This document shows, in pieces, positions 24,801-31,414 of a stretch of 33,777 nucleotides of DNA; position 1 is the stretch's first letter, and every line of letters starts with the position of its first letter. The stretch lies in assembly GCA_963205245.1 (NCBI GenBank), contig CAUJIB010000008.1, positions 1 through 33,777 on the forward strand, in the 5' to 3' direction. The notes under the pieces were generated by a model. That model worked only from the letters and a program-made list of their open reading frames with translations, made no database searches and had not been told where the DNA came from. The position numbers and the translations under genes were made by a program. The stretch comes from Pseudomonadota bacterium (GTDB lineage: Bacteria > Pseudomonadota > Alphaproteobacteria > Rickettsiales > SXRF01).

Positions 24801-26240
24801 TTATCCAATTTATTTGGCGGCATCGGTCTTGAAGATGTAGTAGGCGCAGAAATCACCAATAATAACATTGAAGATACTTATTATGGTATTGGTGCCGTAG
24901 GCGGAAATTCTCTAGTAGTTGACAATAACACCCTGAACAGGGTTAGTTATGGTATCACTACCGAAGATACTACCGGTGTAACAATCACCAATAACAATCT
25001 TTTTGGCTTCGGCTTCTTCTCTCAAGAAGAAGGCAGCGGTATCGGTGAGTATGGTATCCATGTAATCGGTGGTTTGAATACCTCAATCCAAAGCAACAAT
25101 GTTGATAATTTCAACATGGGTATCGGCGTTGAAGACAGTGTAAATAACCGTGTTGATTTCAATATCGTAACTAATACAGGTGATACCGGAATCTACCTAT
25201 ATAACAACTCAAACACCTTGGTAATCGGCAATACCGTTGATACTGCAGCTAGAGGTATTTACGCCCTATCTGCTGGTTCTCTATTGCTAGATGGCAACAG
25301 CGTTCTAAACAATCTTTACGGTATGGTAGTAGAGAATACTGACAATGTGGTTCTACAAAACAATATCTTCACTGATAACGGTACTGGTGCAGCATTCTAT
25401 AACAGTGACAATGCATCTTTAACCGGTGATATTTTTACCGGCAATGTATTGGGTATAGATTTAGATAACAGCCAAAATGCCTTCATCCGTGAAGCTACCA
25501 TGAATGTCCCGACAGGCGGTATAGGCATGTTCATCCATAATGCTTCCGGTGGTACATTGGTACGTGGTCTCAATATTACCGGTGGAGATATCGGTGTTTT
25601 GATAGATGGCGCGGGTAGCTCTATGCAGTTTGCGAGTAACACCAGCAGCTTTACTGGTCAAAACTTCTATTTTGTACTGCAAAACAACGCTATGTCAGCT
25701 GGTGGTTCTTTAGCACAAGCTGATTCACTAGATGCCAGCCAACAATTTTTTGAAGGTGTACGCGCTAGTGATTTCACTTTAGCACAACGTGATGCAGCAG
25801 AAGCAAAAACCATAGACGTTCAGGATGGTATCCCAACTATCGGAAACGTGTTCTATAAAGACTTCTTTACATCAGCACGCTTAAATGGTCTTGATGGTCT
25901 TACCGAATTTGAAGAATATCCTGTACTTGGTTTATTCTCTTATGCAGGTCGTACTATTACCAACAACCCTAATGAAACATCTCCGCAATATAGCGTGCCA
26001 ACCCTAAGCCTAAGCTTGCTTAGCTCAACAGGCGGCAGTGGTGCTTCTGTACAAAATCCAGCCAACCTTACTCCTGGTCAGCTTGGCAACCTAGAACCAG
26101 CAGCAGGTGGCACACCTGCTAACCTAGCAGCTTTAGAACCGGCAGCAGGTGGTGGTGAACCAAACTGCGGCAATAACTTCTTAGGCTCTGGTTTTAATAA
26201 TAATTTTGATATGAAAACCTGCGCAATTGTACAGCAATAA
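21900..26240 (+). CDS. Two-partner secretion exoprotein TpsA with parallel beta-helix passenger
   Basis: Large surface or secreted protein of 1446 residues, probably an adhesin. The signal peptide ends NNAYA (27). Residues 28 to about 270 are the filamentous hemagglutinin-type TPS domain that TpsB recognises, with NPNG at 110-113 and GLVALVAPSVRNDG. Then comes a Gly/Asn-rich stretch to about 600 and a long parallel beta-helix of NosD/PbH1 type (about 600-1250) built of GI-x-NN-like coils. The tail has a repeated LEPAAGG segment and the only two cysteines of the mature protein, C1423 and C1441, resembling the disulfide anchor of HMW1-like adhesins. AAAGGAAA precedes the ATG. sapC follows after nine bases. 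Confidence 0.93.
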   Translation: MSNSSIKKALLCASAAFVLLHANNAYANPQGADIIAGSATITSPSIDKLVVTQGTDKAIINWKSFDISESEWTQFIQPSSNSVALNRITNGKPTEILGKLSANGKLMVVNPNGVFFGNNSSVDVAGLVASTADTTNADFLAGKTNLSIAGKADASIVNKGSITAAEGGLVALVAPSVRNDGVIQANMGTVALASAQTASIDFYGDNLYSFALDKETTAAAQNEKSAVTNNGLISVGGGKVLLTAKVAKNVVDNVINNTGIIEANSAHMEGGDVVLDGGEGNVALSGKIDTSGTTGGNITVTGKNITLASADLDASGKNGGGKIKIGGDYQGKGSLAHAKTVNVDSSSKINVSATDSGNGGTAIVWSDELTDFNGSILGTGGINGGNGGFAEVSSKGELGYNGAADLHATNGEAGTLLLDPDSLFIGGFADHFIGTDHFVNFAPIVSTLNGGTNVTATALNNVSVLRNIVWTGSGSFSIAAGNNAIIEADIRASFAGSSTQGAVNINAGNKIQMGDATIRTANGDITTNSIDISMSNSQMISATGDVDINNSGKFSSDTANVLKGNSVSLNQSDAGSIQNAIDAVGATGSGGALLQLATGTWNEDFHINQGDFIIKGNGAANTIINAPFAFSHVISVSNNADKVIISDLAVNGGTYGVHVGNNKDFKLLNSLISNASTAGLFMEGSDRALIQGNEFFKNSTGIISKNTVSNSILNNELYRNYTAMQFTGDSWLRIKDNLFSGSATGVKLNNVVGSRIDDNTFQYTDTGIVAHNGNSIFISDNEMDGVYKGIDTNNTTGVSIVDNNISGYDYLTGDEGLFGIHVFGGLNTSIQGNEVSNFEKGIRVGGSNSTSILSNNIHDITKSAIYLNNDSHTLVFDNDIDSAKNGVHVTNSSRTDIIENNISNTLNGIKARNNSFLSIFDNNLHDNFIGINSKNSIFTKVAGNEIRDGFGGMIFDGDTFLIVDNNNLSNLFGGIGLEDVVGAEITNNNIEDTYYGIGAVGGNSLVVDNNTLNRVSYGITTEDTTGVTITNNNLFGFGFFSQEEGSGIGEYGIHVIGGLNTSIQSNNVDNFNMGIGVEDSVNNRVDFNIVTNTGDTGIYLYNNSNTLVIGNTVDTAARGIYALSAGSLLLDGNSVLNNLYGMVVENTDNVVLQNNIFTDNGTGAAFYNSDNASLTGDIFTGNVLGIDLDNSQNAFIREATMNVPTGGIGMFIHNASGGTLVRGLNITGGDIGVLIDGAGSSMQFASNTSSFTGQNFYFVLQNNAMSAGGSLAQADSLDASQQFFEGVRASDFTLAQRDAAEAKTIDVQDGIPTIGNVFYKDFFTSARLNGLDGLTEFEEYPVLGLFSYAGRTITNNPNETSPQYSVPTLSLSLLSSTGGSGASVQNPANLTPGQLGNLEPAAGGTPANLAALEPAAGGGEPNCGNNFLGSGFNNNFDMKTCAIVQQ
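24084..25450 (+). repeat. Internal duplication of about 230 residues in the TpsA beta-helix
   Basis: Residues from about 729 and from about 958 align over two consecutive units. Landmarks are DSWLRIKD and DTFLIVDN (729, 958), NNVVGSRI and EDVVGAEI, NTTGVSIV and DTTGVTIT, and GIHVFGGLNTSIQGN and GIHVIGGLNTSIQSN (819, 1052). The offset grows from 229 to 233 residues through a four-residue insertion. Divergence shows an old duplication. Confidence 0.8.
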
Positions 26241-26249
26241 TAATTTATA

Positions 26250-27029
26250 ATGGCAACATCTAATAAAAAACCAAGTAACAAGCCAGAAGGTATACCACCT
26301 TCTGGCTTGCCGCTTTTTTATAAACAGCCCATTCCTTTAGATAGTCTCCGCCACGCTACATCTTCTGTTATTCACAAGAATAATTTCCCATTCGCTAAAA
26401 ACGTTAATTCTATTCCTCTTAATACCATAGAATTTATTGAAGCTTCTAAAACCTACCCTATTGTTTTTACTGTTGGTGAAAACCCATTGCCAGTGGCCAT
26501 TGTTGGCTTAGAACAGGAAAATTACTTCATAAACCCAGATAATTCATGGCGGCAGGGAACTTATCTTCCAGCCTATGTTCGTCAATATCCTTTTATTTTT
26601 ATGGAACATACTAAAGAAAAAAAGTTTTTCCTCTGTGTAGATGAAGCAGCAGAATCTTTTTCTAATACCCAAAAAGATGGGGCAAGCAAGTTATATAACG
26701 ATAATGGAGAAGCTACCGAATTTACCAATAACGCCCTTAAATTCTGCACTTCTTTTTATCAGCACCATATTATTACCAGTGGCTTCTGTGCTGATTTACA
26801 GGAACATAAATTACTTCAACCTTATAGCTCTGAAGTAGTGCTTAGTTCTGGTAGGAAAGCTCAACTTTCTGGATTTCAAATGATTGATGAAAAAGCTTTG
26901 AATGCTTTACCTAATAAAGCTTACCTTGCCCTGCGCGACAAAGGCTGGATTCCATTTATCTATTTCACCCTTGCTTCTATTTCTAATTGGAAAAATCTCG
27001 CTGATATAGAAGCTAAGCAGGATAACTGA
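26250..27029 (+). CDS. SapC-family protein
   Basis: 259 residues. After a short linker the family start GLPLFYKQPIPLDSLRH is evident, followed by the SapC core including YPIVFTVGENPLPVAIVGLEQ, WRQGTYLPAYVRQYPF and YQHHIITSGFCADLQEHKLLQP. SapC was named for genes next to surface-layer protein secretion in Campylobacter, and alphaproteobacteria carry many homologues of unproven function. It has no signal peptide, so it is probably cytoplasmic. It starts nine bases after tpsA without a Shine-Dalgarno, suggesting coupling to tpsA translation. Its first codons contain a terminator-like hairpin. An in-frame TTG at 26307 is an alternative start beyond part of that hairpin. Confidence 0.87.
   Translation: MATSNKKPSNKPEGIPPSGLPLFYKQPIPLDSLRHATSSVIHKNNFPFAKNVNSIPLNTIEFIEASKTYPIVFTVGENPLPVAIVGLEQENYFINPDNSWRQGTYLPAYVRQYPFIFMEHTKEKKFFLCVDEAAESFSNTQKDGASKLYNDNGEATEFTNNALKFCTSFYQHHIITSGFCADLQEHKLLQPYSSEVVLSSGRKAQLSGFQMIDEKALNALPNKAYLALRDKGWIPFIYFTLASISNWKNLADIEAKQDN
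26279..26319 (+). terminator. Intrinsic terminator-like hairpin inside the start of sapC
   Basis: CAAGCCAGAAGGT (26279-26291) and ACCTTCTGGCTTG (26297-26309) pair perfectly over 13 bases with a five-base loop. After CCGC comes TTTTTT (26314-26319). This has all parts of a rho-independent terminator, 39 bases after the tpsA stop, yet it is translated as part of SapC. It may end most tpsA transcripts and so keep sapC expression low. Confidence 0.8.
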
Positions 27030-27075
27030 TATAGATTGCAGATACAAAAAAGAAGTTGTTATCAGTCATCCGGCA

Positions 27076-27918
27076 TTAAACCCATTTGACCTCTGGCGGT
27101 AGAGACATAAGTATCGCCTCGGTATTACCGCCTGTCATTAATCCAAAACGTGTACCACGGTCATAAAGCAGGTTGAATTCAACATATCGCCCGCGCTTTA
27201 TCAATTGCTGGTGACGTTCTTCCTCTGTCCATGATTTTTGCATGTTACGGCGAACTATCTGCGGATAAATATCCGCGAAAGTTTTTCCCACTTCTTGGGT
27301 AAAGGCAAAATCATTCTGCCAATTACCGGTGTTGATATAATCATAAAAAATTCCCCCTACCCCGCGTGGTTCATTACGATGTTTTAGGAAAAAATATTCA
27401 TCACACCATTTTTTGAATTTAGGATAATATTCCGGATCAAACTTATCACAGGATACCTTAAAGGCGGCATGAAAATCCTGCGTATCTTGTTCAACCGGAT
27501 ATACGGGTGTTAAATCCCCTCCCCCGCCAAACCAGCTTTTGTTTTCTCCCACTACAATCATCCGCGTATTCATATGCACAGCAGGCACAAGAGGAGATTG
27601 CATATGCGCCACCAGCGAAATACCACTTGCCCAAAAGCGCGGATCGGCATCAGCACCTGGAATTTCCTTACGCATTATATCTGAAAATTCACCATAAACA
27701 GTGGATATATTGACTCCGACTTTTTCAAATACACGCCCTTTCATAACCGATATTTCACCACCGCCACCGCCTTCACGTTGCCATGGTGTGCGCACAAAAC
27801 GCCCTGCTGGGCTAGCACTTCCCGACAGTTCATCTTCCAATGCCTCAAAACGCCCACAAATATCATCTCTAAGTGCGCGAAACCATGCTGTAGCCTGCTG
27901 TTTTTGCTGTTCAATCAT
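27076..27918 (-). CDS. hemF: Oxygen-dependent coproporphyrinogen III oxidase
   Basis: Decarboxylates two propionates of coproporphyrinogen III in heme synthesis, using oxygen. The 280 residues contain the family signatures: [53 protein letters not shown]-like [20 protein letters not shown] and [13 protein letters not shown]. The protein ends at EVKWV, about 20 residues shorter than E. coli HemF, whose tail continues with a tryptophan-rich segment. It may be a natural short form or a small frameshift near 27080. It overlaps the trmL stop by eight bases, so the two are cotranscribed. It converges with sapC. Confidence 0.95.
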   Translation of the reverse strand: MIEQQKQQATAWFRALRDDICGRFEALEDELSGSASPAGRFVRTPWQREGGGGGEISVMKGRVFEKVGVNISTVYGEFSDIMRKEIPGADADPRFWASGISLVAHMQSPLVPAVHMNTRMIVVGENKSWFGGGGDLTPVYPVEQDTQDFHAAFKVSCDKFDPEYYPKFKKWCDEYFFLKHRNEPRGVGGIFYDYINTGNWQNDFAFTQEVGKTFADIYPQIVRRNMQKSWTEEERHQQLIKRGRYVEFNLLYDRGTRFGLMTGGNTEAILMSLPPEVKWV

Positions 27919-28381
27919 TTTTTAATCCTCCACATAAATTTCCGGTTTGCCTTAATGCCTCACCCAACACCATACTAGTAGCAAGCGCAACATTTAACGA
28001 ACGCGCTCCCCCATACATCGGTATTTTTATTTGTGCGTGGCTAGCTTCTAATACATAATCCGGTACTCCTGATGATTCACGCCCCAGAAGCAATATATCA
28101 TTATCATTAAAAATAAAATCCGTATAAATATCTTTTGCTTTAGTGCTTAATAAAACTATGCGCTGGTTCTCTGTTAAATTTTCTAAAAATTTCTGCCATG
28201 AACTATGCCTTTTTACTTCTGCTTTCACACTATAATCCATCGCCACCCGCTTTAACTGCTTATCATCCAATAAAAATCCGCACGGCTCTATAATGTGCAA
28301 ACGCACCCCAAGACATGCGCATAAACGCATTATACTCCCTGTATTTTGTGGAATATCTGGCTCAAATAAAGCTATATTCAT
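27911..28381 (-). CDS. trmL: tRNA (cytidine/uridine-34 2'-O)-methyltransferase (SPOUT family)
   Basis: Methylates the wobble nucleotide of tRNA-Leu (CAA and UAA anticodons) with S-adenosylmethionine; a tRNA-Leu(CAA) gene, a likely substrate, is in this window. The SPOUT knot motifs are present: [23 protein letters not shown] at the start, [14 protein letters not shown] in the middle and [24 protein letters not shown] near the end. ATG 28381 gives 156 residues and matches where family members begin; an in-frame ATG at 28393 adds four. Neither has a clear Shine-Dalgarno. It overlaps hemF by eight bases. Confidence 0.92.
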   Translation of the reverse strand: MNIALFEPDIPQNTGSIMRLCACLGVRLHIIEPCGFLLDDKQLKRVAMDYSVKAEVKRHSSWQKFLENLTENQRIVLLSTKAKDIYTDFIFNDNDILLLGRESSGVPDYVLEASHAQIKIPMYGGARSLNVALATSMVLGEALRQTGNLCGGLKND

Positions 28382-28491
28382 ACTAATCAACATGTTAAAT
28401 TGTAATCAAAACTTCATAAAAAACTAATTTATAATATAGTAAAAATCTGTCACCATATATTTACTATAAATAATATATCAGGAGATAATAT

Positions 28492-28695
28492 ATGGTTCGC
28501 AGCTCCGGTGCCGTTTTACCCGTGCTAGGCATAACTCTTGCCGCTTTTGGATCTGGTTTTGGCGTATGCATGTTTAACATGGATACAGTTGGGGAATGCC
28601 TGAACGTTGCTGGTGGTTGGGTAGGTAAATTCGAGATCATGGGCAACCATGTTATGGCTTGGATTATGACAATGCTTAACACAATGAAGCATTAA
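28492..28695 (+). CDS. Small hydrophobic protein, unknown
   Basis: 67 residues starting MVRSSGAVLPVLGITLAAFG, with one hydrophobic helix near 8-28, two cysteines (Cys26 and Cys36) and a Trp/Met-rich C terminus. A clear AGGAGA lies about eight bases before the ATG, better than most ribosome sites here, so the frame is probably translated. TATAAT at 28430-28435 could be a -10 box. It sits alone between trmL (divergent) and the pet operon. The function is not recognisable. The opposite-strand frame lacks such signals. Confidence 0.6.
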   Translation: MVRSSGAVLPVLGITLAAFGSGFGVCMFNMDTVGECLNVAGGWVGKFEIMGNHVMAWIMTMLNTMKH

Positions 28696-28751
28696 TTTCC
28701 TGATTTTTTATATTCATCTCACAAAAATTGAATTTAATTTCAATCTAATGG

Positions 28752-28779
28752 TTGAAACTTACTAGGGTTTTGTTATAGA
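28752..28779 (+). promoter_or_regulatory. Putative promoter of the petABC operon
   Basis: TTGAAA (28752-28757) and TATAGA (28774-28779) are 16 bases apart, 36 bases before the petA ATG. An inverted repeat ATTGAA-N6-TTCAAT (28727-28744) lies just upstream and could be a regulator site. Moderate matches only. Confidence 0.4.
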
Positions 28780-28814
28780 AACTCACAGTATTATTTTTTT
28801 GTAGAGATTATTTC

Positions 28815-29390
28815 ATGAGTCAAAATACACAAGCTACCTTGCTTTCCAGCAAAAATTCTAACGATAATACTGGTGCTACACGCCGCGATTTTATGGCTCT
28901 CACTGCCGGAGCCTTAGCAGCAGTTGGTGGTGCATCAGTTGCTTGGCCGTTTATTGATAGTATGAATCCGGCAGCAGACGTTCTTGCCCTTTCATCTATT
29001 GAGGTGGATTTATCCCCAGTTAAAGAAGGTCAAACTATTAAAGTAAAATGGCGTGGCGTACCTGTATTCATCCGCCACCGTACCAAAGAGGATATTGAAG
29101 AATCACGCAAAGTTCCTTTAAGCGAATTGAAACATCCGCAAAAAGATGAAGAGCGCGTAACAAAAGGTCATGAACAATGGCTGGTAATGGTTGGTGTTTG
29201 TACCCACTTAGGCTGTATCCCGCTTGGCGGTGCTGGCGAGTATGGTGGTAATGACGGTGGCGGATGGTTCTGCCCTTGCCATGGATCACATTATGATACT
29301 GCCGGTCGTATCCGCAAAGGTCCCGCTCCTAGAAACCTTGATGTTCCCAAATATACTTTTCTATCAGATAACCGTATTAAGATTGGCTAG
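28815..29390 (+). CDS. petA: Ubiquinol-cytochrome c reductase Rieske iron-sulfur subunit
   Basis: Carries electrons from ubiquinol to cytochrome c1 in complex III. The 191 residues begin with a twin-arginine type signal ([20 protein letters not shown], residues about 21-40) that stays as the membrane anchor. The 2Fe-2S cluster is bound by CTHLGC (about 128-133) and CPCHGSH (about 152-158), giving two Cys and two His ligands plus the stabilising disulfide pair. An insertion rich in charged residues before the first box is typical of alphaproteobacteria. petB follows after eight bases. Confidence 0.97.
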   Translation: MSQNTQATLLSSKNSNDNTGATRRDFMALTAGALAAVGGASVAWPFIDSMNPAADVLALSSIEVDLSPVKEGQTIKVKWRGVPVFIRHRTKEDIEESRKVPLSELKHPQKDEERVTKGHEQWLVMVGVCTHLGCIPLGGAGEYGGNDGGGWFCPCHGSHYDTAGRIRKGPAPRNLDVPKYTFLSDNRIKIG

Positions 29391-29398
29391 TAAAAACT

Positions 29399-30637
29399 AT
29401 GGCTCACGAACCTAAAACACAAGCACCTGGTGTAAAAGGCTGGATTGAATACCGCCTACCGATTTTCTCATTTCTTGATAATAGCCTTGGCAGTAAATAT
29501 CCTGCACCGCGAAATCTTAATTACTGGTGGAATTTCGGCTCTATCGCCGGTATTTGCCTTGTGCTGCAAATCCTTACCGGTTTATTCCTTTCCATGCATT
29601 ATGCTCCGCATGTCTCCCTTGCTTTTGACAGTGTAGAGAAAATTATGCGTGATGTTAATTATGGCTGGTTGATGCGCTATTCACACGCAGTTGGCGCCTC
29701 TATGTTCTTTGTGGTGGTATATATTCATATTTGCCGCGGTCTATATTATGGCTCATACAAAGCACCACGTGAAATATTATGGTGGCTCGGTCTGGTTATT
29801 TTCTTGCTTATGATGGCTACCGCATTCATGGGTTATGTGCTTCCTTGGGGGCAAATGAGCTTCTGGGGTGCTACCGTTATCACCAATTTATTCTCTGCAA
29901 TTCCCGGAGTTGGCGAATCTATCGTACATTTGCTATGGGGTGGTTTTTCTGTAGATAACCCTACCCTGAACCGCTTTTTCTCCCTGCATTTCTTGTTGCC
30001 GTTTGCAATTGTTGGCGTAGTGGTGCTGCACATTTGGGCGCTGCATGAACACGGCTCAAATAACCCACTTGGAATTGATGTTAAAGGAAAACAGGATACT
30101 ATTCCTTTCCACCCTTACTATACCTATAAAGACTTTTTCGGTTTCGGGATTTTCTTCATGGTATTTGCATGGTTTGTGTTTTTCTCGCCGAATTCCCTAG
30201 GCCATCCTGACAACTATATTCCTGCTAATCCGATGGTTACGCCTGCGCATATTGTACCTGAATGGTATTTCCTTCCTTTCTATGCAATTTTGCGGGCTAT
30301 TCCTGATAAATTAGGCGGAGTAGTAGCGATGTTTGCCTCCATACTTATTATGTTTGTACTGCCATGGATTGACCGTTCTAAAGTACGCAGCGGAACATTC
30401 CGTCCATTATTCAGTAAAATTTACTGGTTGTTTATCATCAATGCCGTTATTCTTGGTTATATGGGATCCCAACCGGCAGAAGGCATCTACTTAATTATTG
30501 GCCGCATCTGTACCGCTATATATTTTGCTTATTTCCCTATCTTATGGTTTATTAGCGGCAATGAAAAAACCCTGCCTTTACCTTTAAGCATCAGTGCTGC
30601 AGTAACTGCCAAAGCCAATCATAACGCACATCATTAA
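29399..30637 (+). CDS. petB: Cytochrome b of the bc1 complex
   Basis: 412 residues with eight membrane helices holding two b hemes. The ligand pairs are in [21 protein letters not shown] and in the [22 protein letters not shown] region. The quinol-oxidation-site PEWY motif is present in [19 protein letters not shown], with the [19 protein letters not shown] stretch as in all cytochromes b. It is full length (not split into b6 and subunit IV), as in alphaproteobacteria. It lies between petA and petC in one operon. Confidence 0.98.
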   Translation: MAHEPKTQAPGVKGWIEYRLPIFSFLDNSLGSKYPAPRNLNYWWNFGSIAGICLVLQILTGLFLSMHYAPHVSLAFDSVEKIMRDVNYGWLMRYSHAVGASMFFVVVYIHICRGLYYGSYKAPREILWWLGLVIFLLMMATAFMGYVLPWGQMSFWGATVITNLFSAIPGVGESIVHLLWGGFSVDNPTLNRFFSLHFLLPFAIVGVVVLHIWALHEHGSNNPLGIDVKGKQDTIPFHPYYTYKDFFGFGIFFMVFAWFVFFSPNSLGHPDNYIPANPMVTPAHIVPEWYFLPFYAILRAIPDKLGGVVAMFASILIMFVLPWIDRSKVRSGTFRPLFSKIYWLFIINAVILGYMGSQPAEGIYLIIGRICTAIYFAYFPILWFISGNEKTLPLPLSISAAVTAKANHNAHH

Positions 30638-30652
30638 TCGGAAATCATAATT

Positions 30653-31414
30653 ATGAAAAAATCTGTTTTAACCGCAGCATCTATTATAGCTTTAGGTTTG
30701 GCCAGCCAAGCTTTTGCAAATAGCGGTACCCATCTCAAAAAAATGGAATGGAAATTTGATGGTCTATTCGGCACCGTTGATAAAACCGCTGCCCAACGTG
30801 GTTTACAAGTTTACAAAGAAGTATGCTCAGCCTGCCATAGCCTGAACCGTATCGCTTTCCGCAATCTTGCTGATATTGGTTTCTCTGAAGGAGAAATTAA
30901 AGCTTTGGCTGCCAGCTATAAAGTAAAAGATGGTCCTAACGATTCAGGAGATATGTTTGAACGTGACGGCAAACCGTCTGACTATTTTGTTCCTCCATTT
31001 CCTAATGAGCAAGCTGCCGGTGCGGGATTTAATGGTAAAGCCCCACCTGATTTAAGCTTAATTGTTAAGGCCCGTCCAGATGGTGCTAATTATCTATACT
31101 CTCTACTCACCGGTTATGGGCAAACCACACCAAAAGAAGTCACCCTTACTGATGGTCAGCACTACAACCCTTATTTCCCAGGTGGGAACATCCTTATGCC
31201 TGCACCGCTTTCAGAAAATCAAGTAACATATTCTGATGGGACTAAAGCCAGCGTTGAGCAAATGGCACATGACGTAACCACTTTCTTGCAATGGGCTGCT
31301 GAACCGGAAATGGAAGCTCGCAAGCAAATGGGGATAAAAACCTTGATTTTCTTAGCCATTTTCACTGGTTTTATGTATGTTGCAAAACGTAATTTATGGA
31401 AAAAACTCCACTAA
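30653..31414 (+). CDS. petC: Cytochrome c1 of the bc1 complex
   Basis: 253 residues with a cleavable signal (ending SQAFA, residue 22). The c-type heme motif is CSACH at 58-62, with the methionine ligand probably in GNILMPAPLS. The C-terminal membrane anchor is near 226-245 (IKTLIFLAIFTGFMYVAKRN). Periplasmic side. It passes electrons to a soluble or membrane cytochrome c that is not encoded here. Its last 19 bases overlap the lptD start, which joins respiratory and envelope genes in one transcript. Confidence 0.97.
   Translation: MKKSVLTAASIIALGLASQAFANSGTHLKKMEWKFDGLFGTVDKTAAQRGLQVYKEVCSACHSLNRIAFRNLADIGFSEGEIKALAASYKVKDGPNDSGDMFERDGKPSDYFVPPFPNEQAAGAGFNGKAPPDLSLIVKARPDGANYLYSLLTGYGQTTPKEVTLTDGQHYNPYFPGGNILMPAPLSENQVTYSDGTKASVEQMAHDVTTFLQWAAEPEMEARKQMGIKTLIFLAIFTGFMYVAKRNLWKKLH

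Noticed and set aside
24000..25500. Repeated short nucleotide segments in tpsA as a CRISPR-like or tandem repeat array
   Set aside because: The spacing is that of beta-helix coils in a continuous reading frame, and the repeats are degenerate at the DNA level.
21900..26240. Long frames on the opposite strand of tpsA
   Set aside because: They arise from the repetitive, low-stop composition of the tpsA coding strand and show no start signals or family features.
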